Position numbers and translations under genes: made by a program. A DNA stretch of 64,000 bases from Syntrophus gentianae (GTDB taxonomy: Bacteria; Desulfobacterota; Syntrophia; Syntrophales; Syntrophaceae): positions 124,001 to 188,000 of the forward strand of contig NZ_FOBS01000005.1 in assembly GCF_900109885.1 (NCBI RefSeq), written 5' to 3'. The notes under the pieces were generated by a model that was not told the origin of the DNA, did no database searches, and saw only the letters and a list, made by a program, of their open reading frames with translations. Shown piece after piece: positions 54,935 to 64,000 of the stretch (its first letter is position 1; every line of letters starts with the position of its first letter).

Positions 54935-57691
54935 ATGGACGCACAGGACAAGGGGCATCAGGAATTTCTCGAAGAGATCTCCCTGTTGAAAAAGCAGATT
55001 TCTGAGCTGGAGCAGTTCAAGGCGGAGCATCAGCGTCTGGACGAAGCTCTTCTGGAAATCGAAACGAAGTATCGTTTTATTACGGAAAATACTGCGGACA
55101 TCATCCGCATCCTGGATATGAATCAGCGCTGCATCTATGTGAGCCCCTCAATATCGAGAATACGCGGCTTTACCGTCGAGGAGGCGTTAAACCTGACTCT
55201 CGACCAGGATTTACCTCCGGAATCCCTGCGACAGATCCGATCGATGACCGAGGAAGAGATGAAGCTGGAAGCTTCCGGAACGGCCGATCCGAACAGGACC
55301 CGGACCCTGGAACTGGAAGTATACAAAAAAGACGGCTCTCTGCTCTGGATGGAAATCAAGTTTACCTTTTCGCACAATCGGGAAGGAGAGCTCACCGGGA
55401 TACTGATCGTGTCCCGGGATATCAACGAACGAAAGAAGGCGGAACAGGCATTGAGGGAATCGGAACAGGCTCTCCGTACGATGTTTGACAACACCTACGA
55501 CGCAATTTTCGTTCATGACCTCGAGGGACGGGTCCTGGATTGCAACCAGAAACTGCAGGAGATCTACGGCGTCACCCGGGAGCAGGCGCTTTCTTCAACC
55601 ATTATCGACGATTTTTCGGCCCCGGACAATCCGCTGGACTCCCTGGCCGGATGGTGGAACCGGGTGCTGGAAGGGGAAGTGATCACCTTCGAATGGAAGG
55701 CGAAACGGCCCAACGATGGCTCCTTCTTCGACGTGGAGGTCGCACTCAAAAGAATCGTCCTGGGCAGCCGCGAGGTGGTGCTTGCCAATGTCCGGGATAT
55801 CACCCGGCGCAAGGCCGCAGAGGCCGCCCTCATGGAAAGCGAAGAGAAGTTCCGCACCCTGGTGGAGAACAGTTTCGACGCCATCTTCCGCATTGACCGA
55901 GACCACCGCTACCTTTATGCCAACCCTGTCGTTCAAAAACAATCCGGAATCCCTCCCGAGGCATTTATCGGCAAGACCTTCGAAGATATGGGCTTTCCCG
56001 AGGCGCTTTGCTCCGAGTGGCATGAATCCATCGAGCAGATTTTTACCTCCGGAAAGATGAGCCGCAGTGAATTCCAGCTTCCCAATGGCACATGGATCGA
56101 TCTGTTCCGGATTCCGGAAAAAGACGACACCGGCAAGGTCAAGGCCATCATTGCCACGGGGCGCGATATTACGGAACATAAGCAGATCGAATCCCTCTGG
56201 AAAATCCTCTTCCAGGCCGCCCCCCTCGCCATGTGTGTTGTCGATGGGGACAGGGTCATGATAAGGGTCAACGATTACAATCTTCCGATCTTCGGTTATC
56301 GTCCGGAAGAGTTGATCGGTCGTTCGGCCCGTTTGCTCTATTTCAGCGATGAAGAATACCGGGCGGCCGGTGAGGCCCTTTATGCACCGGACTTCACGCC
56401 AAGAGAGTTCCGGTTGAAGCGGAAGGACGGGGAATCTGTCTGGGTGCTGATGGGCCGATCCTATCTGAACGGCACGGACCCTTCCGGCGGATCGATTATC
56501 GTTTCACAGGATATCACGGCCCGCAAGACCCTTGAAGAGCAACTGCGCCAGGCCCAGAAGATGGAGGCCATCGGCCAGCTGGCCGGGGGGGTGGCCCATG
56601 ACTTCAATAACATTTTACAGGCCATTCTTGGCTATACCAATATCGTCCTTTGTTCAGTCGATCCGGACGACAGGCATTACGGCAAGTTGAAGGAAGTGGA
56701 AAAGGCCGGGGAAAAGGCGGCGGCGCTGACCCGTCAGCTGCTCGCTTTCAGCAGGCGTCAGGTGCTTCAGCTCGGTCCGGTGGACTTGAATTCTACCATA
56801 GAGGACCTGATGAAAATGCTCCGTCGCCTTCTCGGTGAAAACATCGAGTTGAGCATCCTTCCCGGCGCTGCACTATGGAAGGTGAACGCCGACCGGAGCC
56901 AGATGGACCAGGTGATTCTCAATCTCTGCGTCAATGCCCGGGACGCCATGCCGGACGGAGGGCGGCTGTCCATCGAAACCCAGAACATCCGGCTCGATTA
57001 TGACTATTGCGCGAATCATGACTGGGCAAAACCGGGCAGGTACGTCCGGATGAGCATTACGGATTCAGGCTGCGGCATGGACCCGGAAACGATGGATAAA
57101 ATTTTCGAACCCTTTTTTACCACAAAGGAGAAGTGGCGCGGAACGGGCCTCGGCCTGGCCACCGTCTATGGGATCGTGCGGCAGCACGAGGGGATGATCC
57201 AGGTTTACAGCGAAATCGGAAAAGGCTCCCGCTTTCATGTCTACCTGCCGGTCAACGAAAGCACGGAGGAAGAAATCCTTACGGAAGAACAGGTCCCACC
57301 ACCGGGAGGTCATGAGACCATACTCATGGCGGAAGACGATGAACCGCTCCGTTTTCTTACCGAGGAAATTCTCAAGATGGCCGGCTACCGCGTTCTTGCC
57401 GCCGTCGATGGCGAAGACGCCCTGCGGGTGTACAGGGATCATGCCCGGGAGGTCGATCTGTTGCTCCTGGATGTCATCATGCCCAAAAAGGGCGGCCGCT
57501 CTGTCTACGATGAGATTCGCGTCGTTCATCCCGACATCCGCTGTCTCTTCATGAGCGGATACAGCGAAGATGCCGTTCATACCAATTTTGTCCTCGAAGA
57601 GGGACTCAAACTCATCCAGAAACCGTTCAAGAGTATGGATTTACTTAGCATGCTGCGCCAGGAACTGGATCGTCCCCAGCGAAATCAATAA
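54935..57691 (+). CDS. Hybrid sensor histidine kinase with four PAS domains
   Basis: 918 residues from the ATG at 54935 (AAGGTGGGG upstream; a GTG three codons earlier is also possible). A coiled coil is followed by four PAS/PAC units at about 40-165, 170-295, 300-420 and 425-540, then HisKA with [17 protein letters not shown], HATPase with [34 protein letters not shown] and [12 protein letters not shown], and a receiver ([25 protein letters not shown]). Soluble. It is 24 bp upstream of the third hybrid kinase, so these two form an operon. Confidence 0.95.
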   Translation: MDAQDKGHQEFLEEISLLKKQISELEQFKAEHQRLDEALLEIETKYRFITENTADIIRILDMNQRCIYVSPSISRIRGFTVEEALNLTLDQDLPPESLRQIRSMTEEEMKLEASGTADPNRTRTLELEVYKKDGSLLWMEIKFTFSHNREGELTGILIVSRDINERKKAEQALRESEQALRTMFDNTYDAIFVHDLEGRVLDCNQKLQEIYGVTREQALSSTIIDDFSAPDNPLDSLAGWWNRVLEGEVITFEWKAKRPNDGSFFDVEVALKRIVLGSREVVLANVRDITRRKAAEAALMESEEKFRTLVENSFDAIFRIDRDHRYLYANPVVQKQSGIPPEAFIGKTFEDMGFPEALCSEWHESIEQIFTSGKMSRSEFQLPNGTWIDLFRIPEKDDTGKVKAIIATGRDITEHKQIESLWKILFQAAPLAMCVVDGDRVMIRVNDYNLPIFGYRPEELIGRSARLLYFSDEEYRAAGEALYAPDFTPREFRLKRKDGESVWVLMGRSYLNGTDPSGGSIIVSQDITARKTLEEQLRQAQKMEAIGQLAGGVAHDFNNILQAILGYTNIVLCSVDPDDRHYGKLKEVEKAGEKAAALTRQLLAFSRRQVLQLGPVDLNSTIEDLMKMLRRLLGENIELSILPGAALWKVNADRSQMDQVILNLCVNARDAMPDGGRLSIETQNIRLDYDYCANHDWAKPGRYVRMSITDSGCGMDPETMDKIFEPFFTTKEKWRGTGLGLATVYGIVRQHEGMIQVYSEIGKGSRFHVYLPVNESTEEEILTEEQVPPPGGHETILMAEDDEPLRFLTEEILKMAGYRVLAAVDGEDALRVYRDHAREVDLLLLDVIMPKKGGRSVYDEIRVVHPDIRCLFMSGYSEDAVHTNFVLEEGLKLIQKPFKSMDLLSMLRQELDRPQRNQ

Positions 57692-57715
57692 CAACCATAA
57701 ACAAGAGAGACACCT

Positions 57716-60214
57716 ATGGCGAAAGATCAAAATAAGAATCGCGATAACAGAACAGGCAAGCAGGGCCTGCTCTTTGTGGATCAGGAGCTATCGGAAGGAA
57801 ATCAGGGCGAGAAGGAGCCATGGGATTCCAATAGAATATTTCATGACATCATTGATTTTCTTCCCGATGCCACCTTCATGATTGATCGGAACGGAAAGGT
57901 CATCGCCTGGAACAAGGCCATGGAACAGATGACGAAAGTTCCCAAAGAGGACATGATCGGCAAGGGGGAATATGAATATGCTGTTCCCTTTTACGGAAAG
58001 GCCAGACCGCTTCTTGCGGATCTTACTTTGCTTCCTGATGAGGAATTTGAGAAGATTCATTATGAAGGGGTTTATCGGCAGCAGGGCGATACGCTGTACG
58101 CCGCGGCCTATGTGCCAAAGACATATGGGGGAAAAGGCGCCTATTTGTCAGCCACCGCTTCAAGATTGCGGGATGCTTCCGGCAGGATCATCGGCGCCAT
58201 AGAATCCATTCGCGACATCACCGAGCGCAAGCGCGCGGAAGAGGCTCTCCGGAACAGCGAAAAGCTGTTGAGGGATATTCTCGATGGGTCGCCGATTCCT
58301 CAGTTTGTAATCGGCACCGATCACAGGATTATCCTATGGAACAAGGCCATTGAGAAATATACCGGCGTCAAGGCCACGGAGATCGTGGGCACGGATCAGC
58401 AGTCGGTTCCTTTTTACAAGGAAAAGAGACGCACGATGGCGGATTTTCTGGTGGATGGATCGGTCGAGAAGATTCCCCAGTGGTATGCCGGAAAGTATGC
58501 CAAATCCCAGCTGGTGGAGGAAGCTTACGAAGGGACGGACTTTTTTCCTGCCCTCGGAAAAGACGGAAAATGGCTCTATTTTACGGCAGCAGCGATCAAG
58601 GATTCCACCGGCACTACCATTGGCGCCGTCGAGACCCTGGAAGACATCACGGAACATAAGCGGACGGATGAGCTGCTCATGGAAAGGGAAGAGTTCCTGT
58701 CCTCCATCATTGAGAATATTCCCGATATGATCTTTATCAAAGATGCCAAGGACCTGAGGTTTATCCGGTTTAACCGGGCCGGAGAAAACCTCCTGGGATT
58801 TAAGAGAGAGGAGCTGATCGGCAAGAGCGATTACGATTTCTTCCCCAGGGAGCAGGCGGACTTTTTCACTAAGAACGACAGGGAAGTCCTGGATAGCGGA
58901 CAGCCATGTGATATCCCTGAGGAGCCCATAGCGTCGAGGTCAGGGAAACGGATATTGCATACACAGAAGATACCCATTCCGGATAAAGACGGGAATCCGG
59001 CATACCTTCTGGGGATATCGGAAGACATCACGGAGCGCAAACGGGCTGAAGAGGAACAGGAGATGCTACAGGCGCAGTTTTCCCAGGCCCAGAAGATGGA
59101 ATCCATAGGAAGGCTGGCCGGCGGTGTCGCCCACGATTTCAATAACATGCTGGGAGTCATCATCGGCTATACGGAGATGGCTTTTCGCCAGGTGGATCCG
59201 TCCCATCCGGTCTTTGCAAAATTACAACAAATCGGGAAAGCCGCCGAACGATCCGCCGATTTGACCCGGCAACTGCTCGCTTTTGCCCGCAAACAAACCA
59301 TCATCCCCAAGGTGCTCGACCTGAACGAAACCCTGGAAGGCATGCTCAAGATTCTGCGCCGCCTGATCGGTGAAGACATTGATCTCACCTGGCAGCCGGG
59401 AAAGGGCCTCTGGCCGGTCAACGTGGACCCCTCCCAGATCGACCAGATATTGGCCAACCTATGCGTCAACGCCAGCGACGCCATCGCCGGTGTAGGGAAA
59501 ATCATCATCGAAACGGGAAACACTTCCTTTCAAGAAGCCTATTGCACCCACCATCCGGACTGCGTTCCCGGCGACTATGTGCTGCTGGCTGTGAGCGACG
59601 ACGGTTGCGGCATGGAAAAGAAGGTCCTGGATAACTTGTTTGAACCGTTTTTTACCACCAAAGAAACGGGGAAAGGAACCGGCCTGGGCCTTGCCACCGT
59701 CTACGGCATCGTAAAGCAGAACAACGGCTTCATTAGCGTGTACAGTGAGGAGGGCATTGGATCTACCTTCAAGATCTACCTGCCCCGTTATCAAGGCGAG
59801 ATTGAAGAGATCCAGGAGGAAGGCCTCGCAGAACCGGCCCGGGGGAATGAGACGATCCTGGTGGTGGAGGACGATCCACTCATCCTGAATATGACCATCA
59901 TCATGCTCCAGGGACTGGGTTATACCGTGCTGTCTGCCTCCAGGCCGGACGATGCCATCCGGATTGCCGGCGAGCATGCCGGCGAGATTCATCTGCTCCT
60001 GACCGACGTCATCATGCCCCAGATGAACGGCCGTGACCTGGCCAAAAGCCTGACTTCCCTTTTCCCGCAACTGAAATGCCTTTTCATGTCGGGCTATACG
60101 GCCGATTTGATTGCACATCACGGCGTGCTGGACGATAACGTCGATTTCGTTCAGAAACCCTTTTCGATGCACGCCCTGGCCGCCAAATTGCGCGAGACGC
60201 TGGATAAAAAATAA
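57716..60214 (+). CDS. Hybrid sensor histidine kinase with three PAS domains
   Basis: 832 residues. Three PAS/PAC units at about 40-175, 180-320 and 325-450; then HisKA with [19 protein letters not shown], HATPase with NLCVNASDAIAG, SDDGCGMEKKVLDNLFEPFF and [12 protein letters not shown], and a receiver (LVVEDDP, LLLTDVIMPQMNG, QKPF). The first PAS (IIDFLPDATFMIDRNGKV ... EYAVPFYG ... RPLLADL) is closely similar to the third PAS of the kinase at 50573, indicating domain exchange between these neighbours. Start ATG; the spacing to the upstream kinase supports co-transcription. Confidence 0.95.
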   Translation: MAKDQNKNRDNRTGKQGLLFVDQELSEGNQGEKEPWDSNRIFHDIIDFLPDATFMIDRNGKVIAWNKAMEQMTKVPKEDMIGKGEYEYAVPFYGKARPLLADLTLLPDEEFEKIHYEGVYRQQGDTLYAAAYVPKTYGGKGAYLSATASRLRDASGRIIGAIESIRDITERKRAEEALRNSEKLLRDILDGSPIPQFVIGTDHRIILWNKAIEKYTGVKATEIVGTDQQSVPFYKEKRRTMADFLVDGSVEKIPQWYAGKYAKSQLVEEAYEGTDFFPALGKDGKWLYFTAAAIKDSTGTTIGAVETLEDITEHKRTDELLMEREEFLSSIIENIPDMIFIKDAKDLRFIRFNRAGENLLGFKREELIGKSDYDFFPREQADFFTKNDREVLDSGQPCDIPEEPIASRSGKRILHTQKIPIPDKDGNPAYLLGISEDITERKRAEEEQEMLQAQFSQAQKMESIGRLAGGVAHDFNNMLGVIIGYTEMAFRQVDPSHPVFAKLQQIGKAAERSADLTRQLLAFARKQTIIPKVLDLNETLEGMLKILRRLIGEDIDLTWQPGKGLWPVNVDPSQIDQILANLCVNASDAIAGVGKIIIETGNTSFQEAYCTHHPDCVPGDYVLLAVSDDGCGMEKKVLDNLFEPFFTTKETGKGTGLGLATVYGIVKQNNGFISVYSEEGIGSTFKIYLPRYQGEIEEIQEEGLAEPARGNETILVVEDDPLILNMTIIMLQGLGYTVLSASRPDDAIRIAGEHAGEIHLLLTDVIMPQMNGRDLAKSLTSLFPQLKCLFMSGYTADLIAHHGVLDDNVDFVQKPFSMHALAAKLRETLDKK

Positions 60215-60239
60215 GGGAAATGAAATAACGCCAACCGTT

Positions 60240-61400
60240 TTACCTGGCTTCAGAGGGGTTTACCGTCGCCACATTCCGACCTGATACCGGGATAACCGCA
60301 CATCCTGATCTGATTTGACGCCAAGAATTGCCTGTAGATAGCTTCGCATAAACGCGGTGGCCTGTATCCAATGAAGAGATAAGGGTCTTCATGCGGAAAA
60401 TACGTTGATCAAGATCCGGATGGGTAGAGAGATATTGAGGAATTTTCAACCCTCGATTTTTTTCTTTCATCATCATAAAAAATCGGATCGCCGCTTCCGG
60501 ATCGAGATTTGCCGCCATCAACATTTTCAACCCCTCGGCGTCAGCCTCATCTTCCTCATGCCGGCCGTAACGGAGCATGGCAAGATTGCGGGCGATTTTC
60601 ATTCCGTAGAGCATTGAACCGGTGACATCACCGGAGAGCGCGGAGATCATAATCCCCGTGGAAGAATCCTCAATGATCCTCCGGGTTACATGCCGCTTTC
60701 TGATATGCTGCATTTCGTGAGCAAGAACAGCAGCGAGAGATTCCGGCGAATCCATTTTTTCCAAAAGCCCGCTGAATACAATAATATTCCCGCCGGGAAG
60801 GGCGATGGCGTTTACGATGGGAGATTTTACAACGACGACCTTGAAGTCAGAGGGACTTGAGCCGTGAGGATGGAGTCTGACAACAATCTCATCGATTGCC
60901 TCCTGCAATGCCTTATCCCTGCAGCGGCTCTTTTCCGGCGCCAGAACGCCGAGTGCGGACCGTCCCATGCCTTGCTCCCATGCAAGGGGAATATGTGGTG
61001 CAAGGACTTCAGCCGCAAGGGGAATACCCCATAGATAGACAAAAATGCCGACAGCCATGAGTCCGATGGTCGCATATAAAATGACGCGCAACCGGAAACC
61101 GCGTAAGGCCGGATTATGAAACCGCTTTGCCGCTCCGGGTAGAAACTGGTGCAGGCTCGTTAAGAATTCCTGATCTGAAAGAATGAGGATTTCCGGAATG
61201 ATTTTTCCCCGTTCCAGTTTGACGGGCTCATTTTTATAGAAACCCTGTGTTTGCGTGATTTCCTGATATGCCCATAAAAAGATGTCGCCGGATTGCGTCG
61301 AAATCCTCAATCCTTCCTTGAGCAGTTCTATCTCCACAGGTTGTTTGTCGGCAGTCTTTCCATTCAGATAGGACCCCTTCCAGCTTGTTTGAATCGACAA
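60240..61400 (-). CDS. M48-family membrane-associated metalloprotease
   Basis: 386 residues. The catalytic zinc motif HEMQH is at 228-232 (VLAHEMQHIRKRH) with the third ligand likely in the EEDEADAEGLKML segment. The N-terminal 100 residues are a cytoplasmic-looking domain ahead of a single membrane helix (about 105-127), so the peptidase domain probably faces the periplasm. It lies 11 bp downstream of the DUF898 gene; M48 peptidases and DUF898/YjgN membrane proteins are frequent neighbours, suggesting joint membrane-protein quality control. The substrate is unknown. Confidence 0.88.
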   Translation of the reverse strand: MSIQTSWKGSYLNGKTADKQPVEIELLKEGLRISTQSGDIFLWAYQEITQTQGFYKNEPVKLERGKIIPEILILSDQEFLTSLHQFLPGAAKRFHNPALRGFRLRVILYATIGLMAVGIFVYLWGIPLAAEVLAPHIPLAWEQGMGRSALGVLAPEKSRCRDKALQEAIDEIVVRLHPHGSSPSDFKVVVVKSPIVNAIALPGGNIIVFSGLLEKMDSPESLAAVLAHEMQHIRKRHVTRRIIEDSSTGIMISALSGDVTGSMLYGMKIARNLAMLRYGRHEEDEADAEGLKMLMAANLDPEAAIRFFMMMKEKNRGLKIPQYLSTHPDLDQRIFRMKTLISSLDTGHRVYAKLSTGNSWRQIRSGCAVIPVSGRNVATVNPSEAR

Positions 61401-61411
61401 ACACCCCCCTT

Positions 61412-62416
61412 TTACCCCAGATCAAATTCCAGGGCAAAGAAATCCCCAACTTCCTCCCCAAAGGCCGATGATTCACGGGCTTCCTGAACAATGTCCATCA
61501 AATTGACCCGCCCTTCCAGGGTAAGATGTTCCAGGTAATAACGCAATGTGCGGACTTTTGCCCAGGGAGCGCCAAATCCAAGCGTACAAATCAATATCAG
61601 GCCATTGACCAGATACAATCCGACAATGCCTCCGAAAGTAATTGTGGATTGAAACAATGCCGACTCGAAGGATATATGGTTCCAGATGTACTTCTTTTTC
61701 TTATAGCCATACCAGACAAAAGAAAGCAGCAATGTCGGGACGGCTAGAAGTACGGCAATCACATAGCTGCCTAAAAGGTCTTTCCCTTCCCCGTAAAAGC
61801 TGAATTTTTTGTTCCCGAAGTAGCCTTTTTCGATAAGGAAATCCTGACAGCGTATTTCAAAATAAGGCCGATAGAATCCAAGGGTTAAAAGCATCCAGGG
61901 GAGGCAGCCGAAGAAAATTTTTGCGAATTCCTGCCATTTACCACGAAACGAAAACCGAATGCCGCGCAGAGAGGTTCTGCTCAGTCGATAACGGCGTGCG
62001 CCGACCGTGGCAACGGGAATAAAAATCATGACGAGCAAAGAAGAGGCAAGAGCGCCTGCTATGATCACCGGCTCTGACATTCCGGTGATGATGGGAATTT
62101 TTTTTAAGGCGAGGAAGGGAATTCCCAGAAAAAGGGCGGCTTTAAGCCAGCCGATTAAAACCTCTTTGCCCGTGCCATGGTAAGCGAATCGATCTCCACA
62201 GAAATCGACCTGACTCCAGGTGTAGCTGCGCACCCTTGTCTTTGCCCAGAAATAATAAACCCCCAGTGTAACGATGATGAGCAAAAAATTAACAATCTGA
62301 ATGCCGAAGAGCGTTCCTCCGTTACCCTGGAAACAAAACCGATAGGTCTTCCGTTCATTGACATCTGTGACCGCATGGCCATCGGTGTTCGATCCGTCTT
62401 GTACAGGAAAATCCAC
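61412..62416 (-). CDS. DUF898 (YjgN family) polytopic membrane protein
   Basis: 334 residues with about six to eight membrane helices. The family hallmark is FxGxGGxLFxIxxxNxLLxxxTLGxYxFWAKxRVRxY, visible as GNGGTLFGIQIVNFLL and TLGVYYFWAKTRVRSYTW, and repeated near the C-terminus as VNGLILICTLGFGAPWAKVRTLRY. Function unknown; first gene of a two-gene unit with the M48 peptidase. The short N-terminal lead before KTYRFCFQGNG is polar. Confidence 0.85.
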   Translation of the reverse strand: MDFPVQDGSNTDGHAVTDVNERKTYRFCFQGNGGTLFGIQIVNFLLIIVTLGVYYFWAKTRVRSYTWSQVDFCGDRFAYHGTGKEVLIGWLKAALFLGIPFLALKKIPIITGMSEPVIIAGALASSLLVMIFIPVATVGARRYRLSRTSLRGIRFSFRGKWQEFAKIFFGCLPWMLLTLGFYRPYFEIRCQDFLIEKGYFGNKKFSFYGEGKDLLGSYVIAVLLAVPTLLLSFVWYGYKKKKYIWNHISFESALFQSTITFGGIVGLYLVNGLILICTLGFGAPWAKVRTLRYYLEHLTLEGRVNLMDIVQEARESSAFGEEVGDFFALEFDLG

Positions 62417-62654
62417 AGCCGTTCATCCCCTTTCCTCAAATTGAAGGCATCTTGGCATGAGACCTTCTCGGCGCCATGCTTTTTATGCAACGTTTACACC
62501 TGCGTTGAGGAGCCGATCCCCCGGCGGATGAAGAACGCTCTTTGATAGGAAAATGGAATAAGGGTTAACTCATTTTGGGAGGGGGAACAGGAAGAACGAT
62601 CCTGTTCAGGAAATCAGTGGGACAAGGGTGTCTTGCAGGCATCTCCGCGATGCC

Positions 62655-64000
62655 TTACTTTTTTGAAATACCCGGTTCCCGCTGTCTCGTCTTTTCCAGA
62701 TATTTGCGCCACTTTTCGAGGCGATCACGAATCGTCCGCTCGTAACCGCGGTCCGTGGGACGGTAGAAAGGCGGCGTTTTTCCAGAGAGGGCTTCGGGAA
62801 GGTAATCCTGAGGAACCAGGGCGTCTTCATAATCGTGGGCATAGCGGTAATTTCGACCATACCCGAGATCCTTCATCAGACGCGTCGGGGCATTGCGGAT
62901 GTGCAGGGGGACGGCAAGTGTTCCGGTGGAAGCGATGGTTTCCTTCACCCGGCCGTATCCGGTATAAAGGGCGTTGCTCTTCGGCGCCGTCGCCAGATAG
63001 ACGGCCGCCTGTGCCAGGGCCAGTTCGCCCTCGGGCAGTCCGATGAAATGAAAGGCCTGCATGGCAGTCACGGCGATGTTCAACGCCATGGGATCGGCAT
63101 TGCCCACATCTTCCGAGGCGAACCGGACCATCCGCCGAACGATATAGAGGGGGTCTTCTCCCGCGGAAAGCATCCGTCCCAGCCAATACAGAGCGGCATC
63201 GGGATCGCTGCCCCGGAGACTCTTGTGAAAGGCGGAGATGAGGTTGTAATGTTCCTCTCCGGCCTTGTCATACTGCAGGGCCTTTCTCTGCAGGGCTTCC
63301 TCCACCTGATGGCGGGAAATCCGCTTCGGCTCCCCTTCTCCGGAAGCCAGCAGAGAAGCGAAGGCCTCCAGGCTGTTCAGCGCGGTCCGGGCATCTCCAT
63401 CGGCAATGTGGACGAGGTGCTCCAGGGCATCCGGATCAAGGGTCAGCCCGAGGGCTCCCAGCCCCCGTTCGCAATCACTCAAGGCGCGGTTCAGAATGCT
63501 GGCAAGGGCTTCGTCCGAAAAGGGCTTAAGGACCAGAACCCGGCAGCGGGACAGAAGCGGGGCAATGACTTCGAAGGAGGGGTTCTCCGTCGTCGCCCCG
63601 ATAAGGGTGATCAGACCGCTCTCCACATGGGGGAGAAAGGCGTCCTGCTGGGCCTTGTTGAACCGGTGGATTTCGTCGACGAAGAGGATCGTTTTCTGCC
63701 GGGAATTCCGCCACAGGCTTTCCGCTTCCTCCACGACCTTCCGGAGTTCCTTGACCCCCGAAAGCACGGCGGAAAAGGAGGTGAACCAGGCCTTGGTCTC
63801 CTTGGCCACAATCCGGGCCAGGGTGGTCTTTCCGGAACCCGGCGGTCCCCAGAAGATGACGGAAAAGAGCCTGTCTTCCTCAATCGCCCGCCGCAGCAGA
63901 CTTCCCTTCTTCAGAAGATGTTCCTGGCCGAAATACTCATCCAGAGTCTCCGGCCTCATTCGATCGGCAAGAGGCCGGCGGCCCTGCTCCGCCGTCCGTT
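62655..64000 (-). CDS. rarA: RarA/MgsA, replication-associated recombination AAA+ ATPase (5' end outside window)
   Basis: The visible 448 codons include most of the protein; the frame stays open to the right edge and reads PLADRMRPETLDEYFGQEHLL, the family N-terminus, split across the Met at 63959, so the true start lies beyond the window. Walker A GPPGSGKTTLA, Walker B/DExH ILFVDEIHRFNKAQQDAFLP, sensor IGATTENPSFEV, and the C-terminal tetramerisation part (EDVGNADPMAL, LATAPKSNA, RYAHDYEDA, and ERTIRDRLEKWR) are all typical. RarA acts at stalled replication forks. Confidence 0.96.
   Translation of the reverse strand, partial: RTAEQGRRPLADRMRPETLDEYFGQEHLLKKGSLLRRAIEEDRLFSVIFWGPPGSGKTTLARIVAKETKAWFTSFSAVLSGVKELRKVVEEAESLWRNSRQKTILFVDEIHRFNKAQQDAFLPHVESGLITLIGATTENPSFEVIAPLLSRCRVLVLKPFSDEALASILNRALSDCERGLGALGLTLDPDALEHLVHIADGDARTALNSLEAFASLLASGEGEPKRISRHQVEEALQRKALQYDKAGEEHYNLISAFHKSLRGSDPDAALYWLGRMLSAGEDPLYIVRRMVRFASEDVGNADPMALNIAVTAMQAFHFIGLPEGELALAQAAVYLATAPKSNALYTGYGRVKETIASTGTLAVPLHIRNAPTRLMKDLGYGRNYRYAHDYEDALVPQDYLPEALSGKTPPFYRPTDRGYERTIRDRLEKWRKYLEKTRQREPGISKK

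Overview
The window looks like a chromosomal segment of an anaerobic, cytochrome-rich deltaproteobacterium (Desulfobacterota), most likely a Syntrophus/Syntrophales-type organism. This is inferred from gene content only: Tat-exported flavoproteins paired with multiheme c-type cytochromes, a type I-beta DAHP synthase, folate-dependent TrmFO, PEP-CTERM proteins, sigma-54 style promoters and large PAS-rich hybrid histidine kinases. No rRNA, CRISPR array, intact insertion sequence or prophage was seen.

Layout. 1-0.65 kb: 3' part of miaB (minus strand), then tRNA-Arg(TCG). 1.3-9.7 kb: two convergent electron-transfer loci. Each has a Tat-signal fumarate-reductase-like flavoprotein, an intercistronic hairpin and a related multiheme cytochrome; between them lie a surface-adhesin-E-like protein and an ankyrin-repeat protein. 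In the right-hand locus the cytochrome is a giant 19-heme protein fused to a b-type membrane domain. 10-15.3 kb: tRNA-His, tRNA-Arg(TCT), dprA, topA, trmFO. 15.5-19.1 kb: lytic transglycosylase, a receiver/GAF/HD-GYP protein, a small protein and a TPR protein. 19.1-34.6 kb (minus strand): a complete aromatic amino acid array in the transcription order trpE-G-D-C-F-B-A, then aroF-aroB-(chorismate mutase/aroD)-aroE-aroA-aroK-aroC-tyrA. 34.6-39 kb: a diadenylate cyclase fused to YbbR-type domains, CorA, a small regulator-like protein and an aldehyde dehydrogenase. 39.5-50.3 kb: two PEP-CTERM proteins, a ModF-like ABC ATPase, an NtrC-type two-component system, a decayed efflux gene, an orphan 418-residue protein, a candidate small RNA, an SAH-deaminase-like amidohydrolase and a truncated hemerythrin. 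50.5-60.2 kb: three very large PAS hybrid kinases. 60.2-64 kb: M48 peptidase plus DUF898 membrane protein, then the 5'-truncated rarA.

The strongest discovery is regulatory. Both halves of the aromatic array begin with an unannotated leader peptide followed by mutually exclusive hairpins. The trp half has a short ORF with three consecutive Trp codons (34315-34386). The aro half has a 24-codon ORF with six Tyr, two Phe and one Trp in ten residues (27194-27268). Each is preceded by a recognisable promoter and followed by a strong Rho-independent terminator just before trpE or aroF. The simplest reading is that the cell controls entry to the shikimate pathway by ribosome stalling at Tyr codons and controls the Trp branch by stalling at Trp codons. 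In the aro leader an 11-bp pairing between the leader-peptide coding region and the first hairpin offers a specific switching mechanism.

Other notable points are the chorismate mutase/dehydroquinate dehydratase fusion, the single-chain CdaA-YbbR protein, the 19-heme cytochrome whose N-terminus is homologous to the separate cytochrome of the neighbouring locus, and a promoter/terminator pair outlining a sigma-54 small RNA of about 130 nt.
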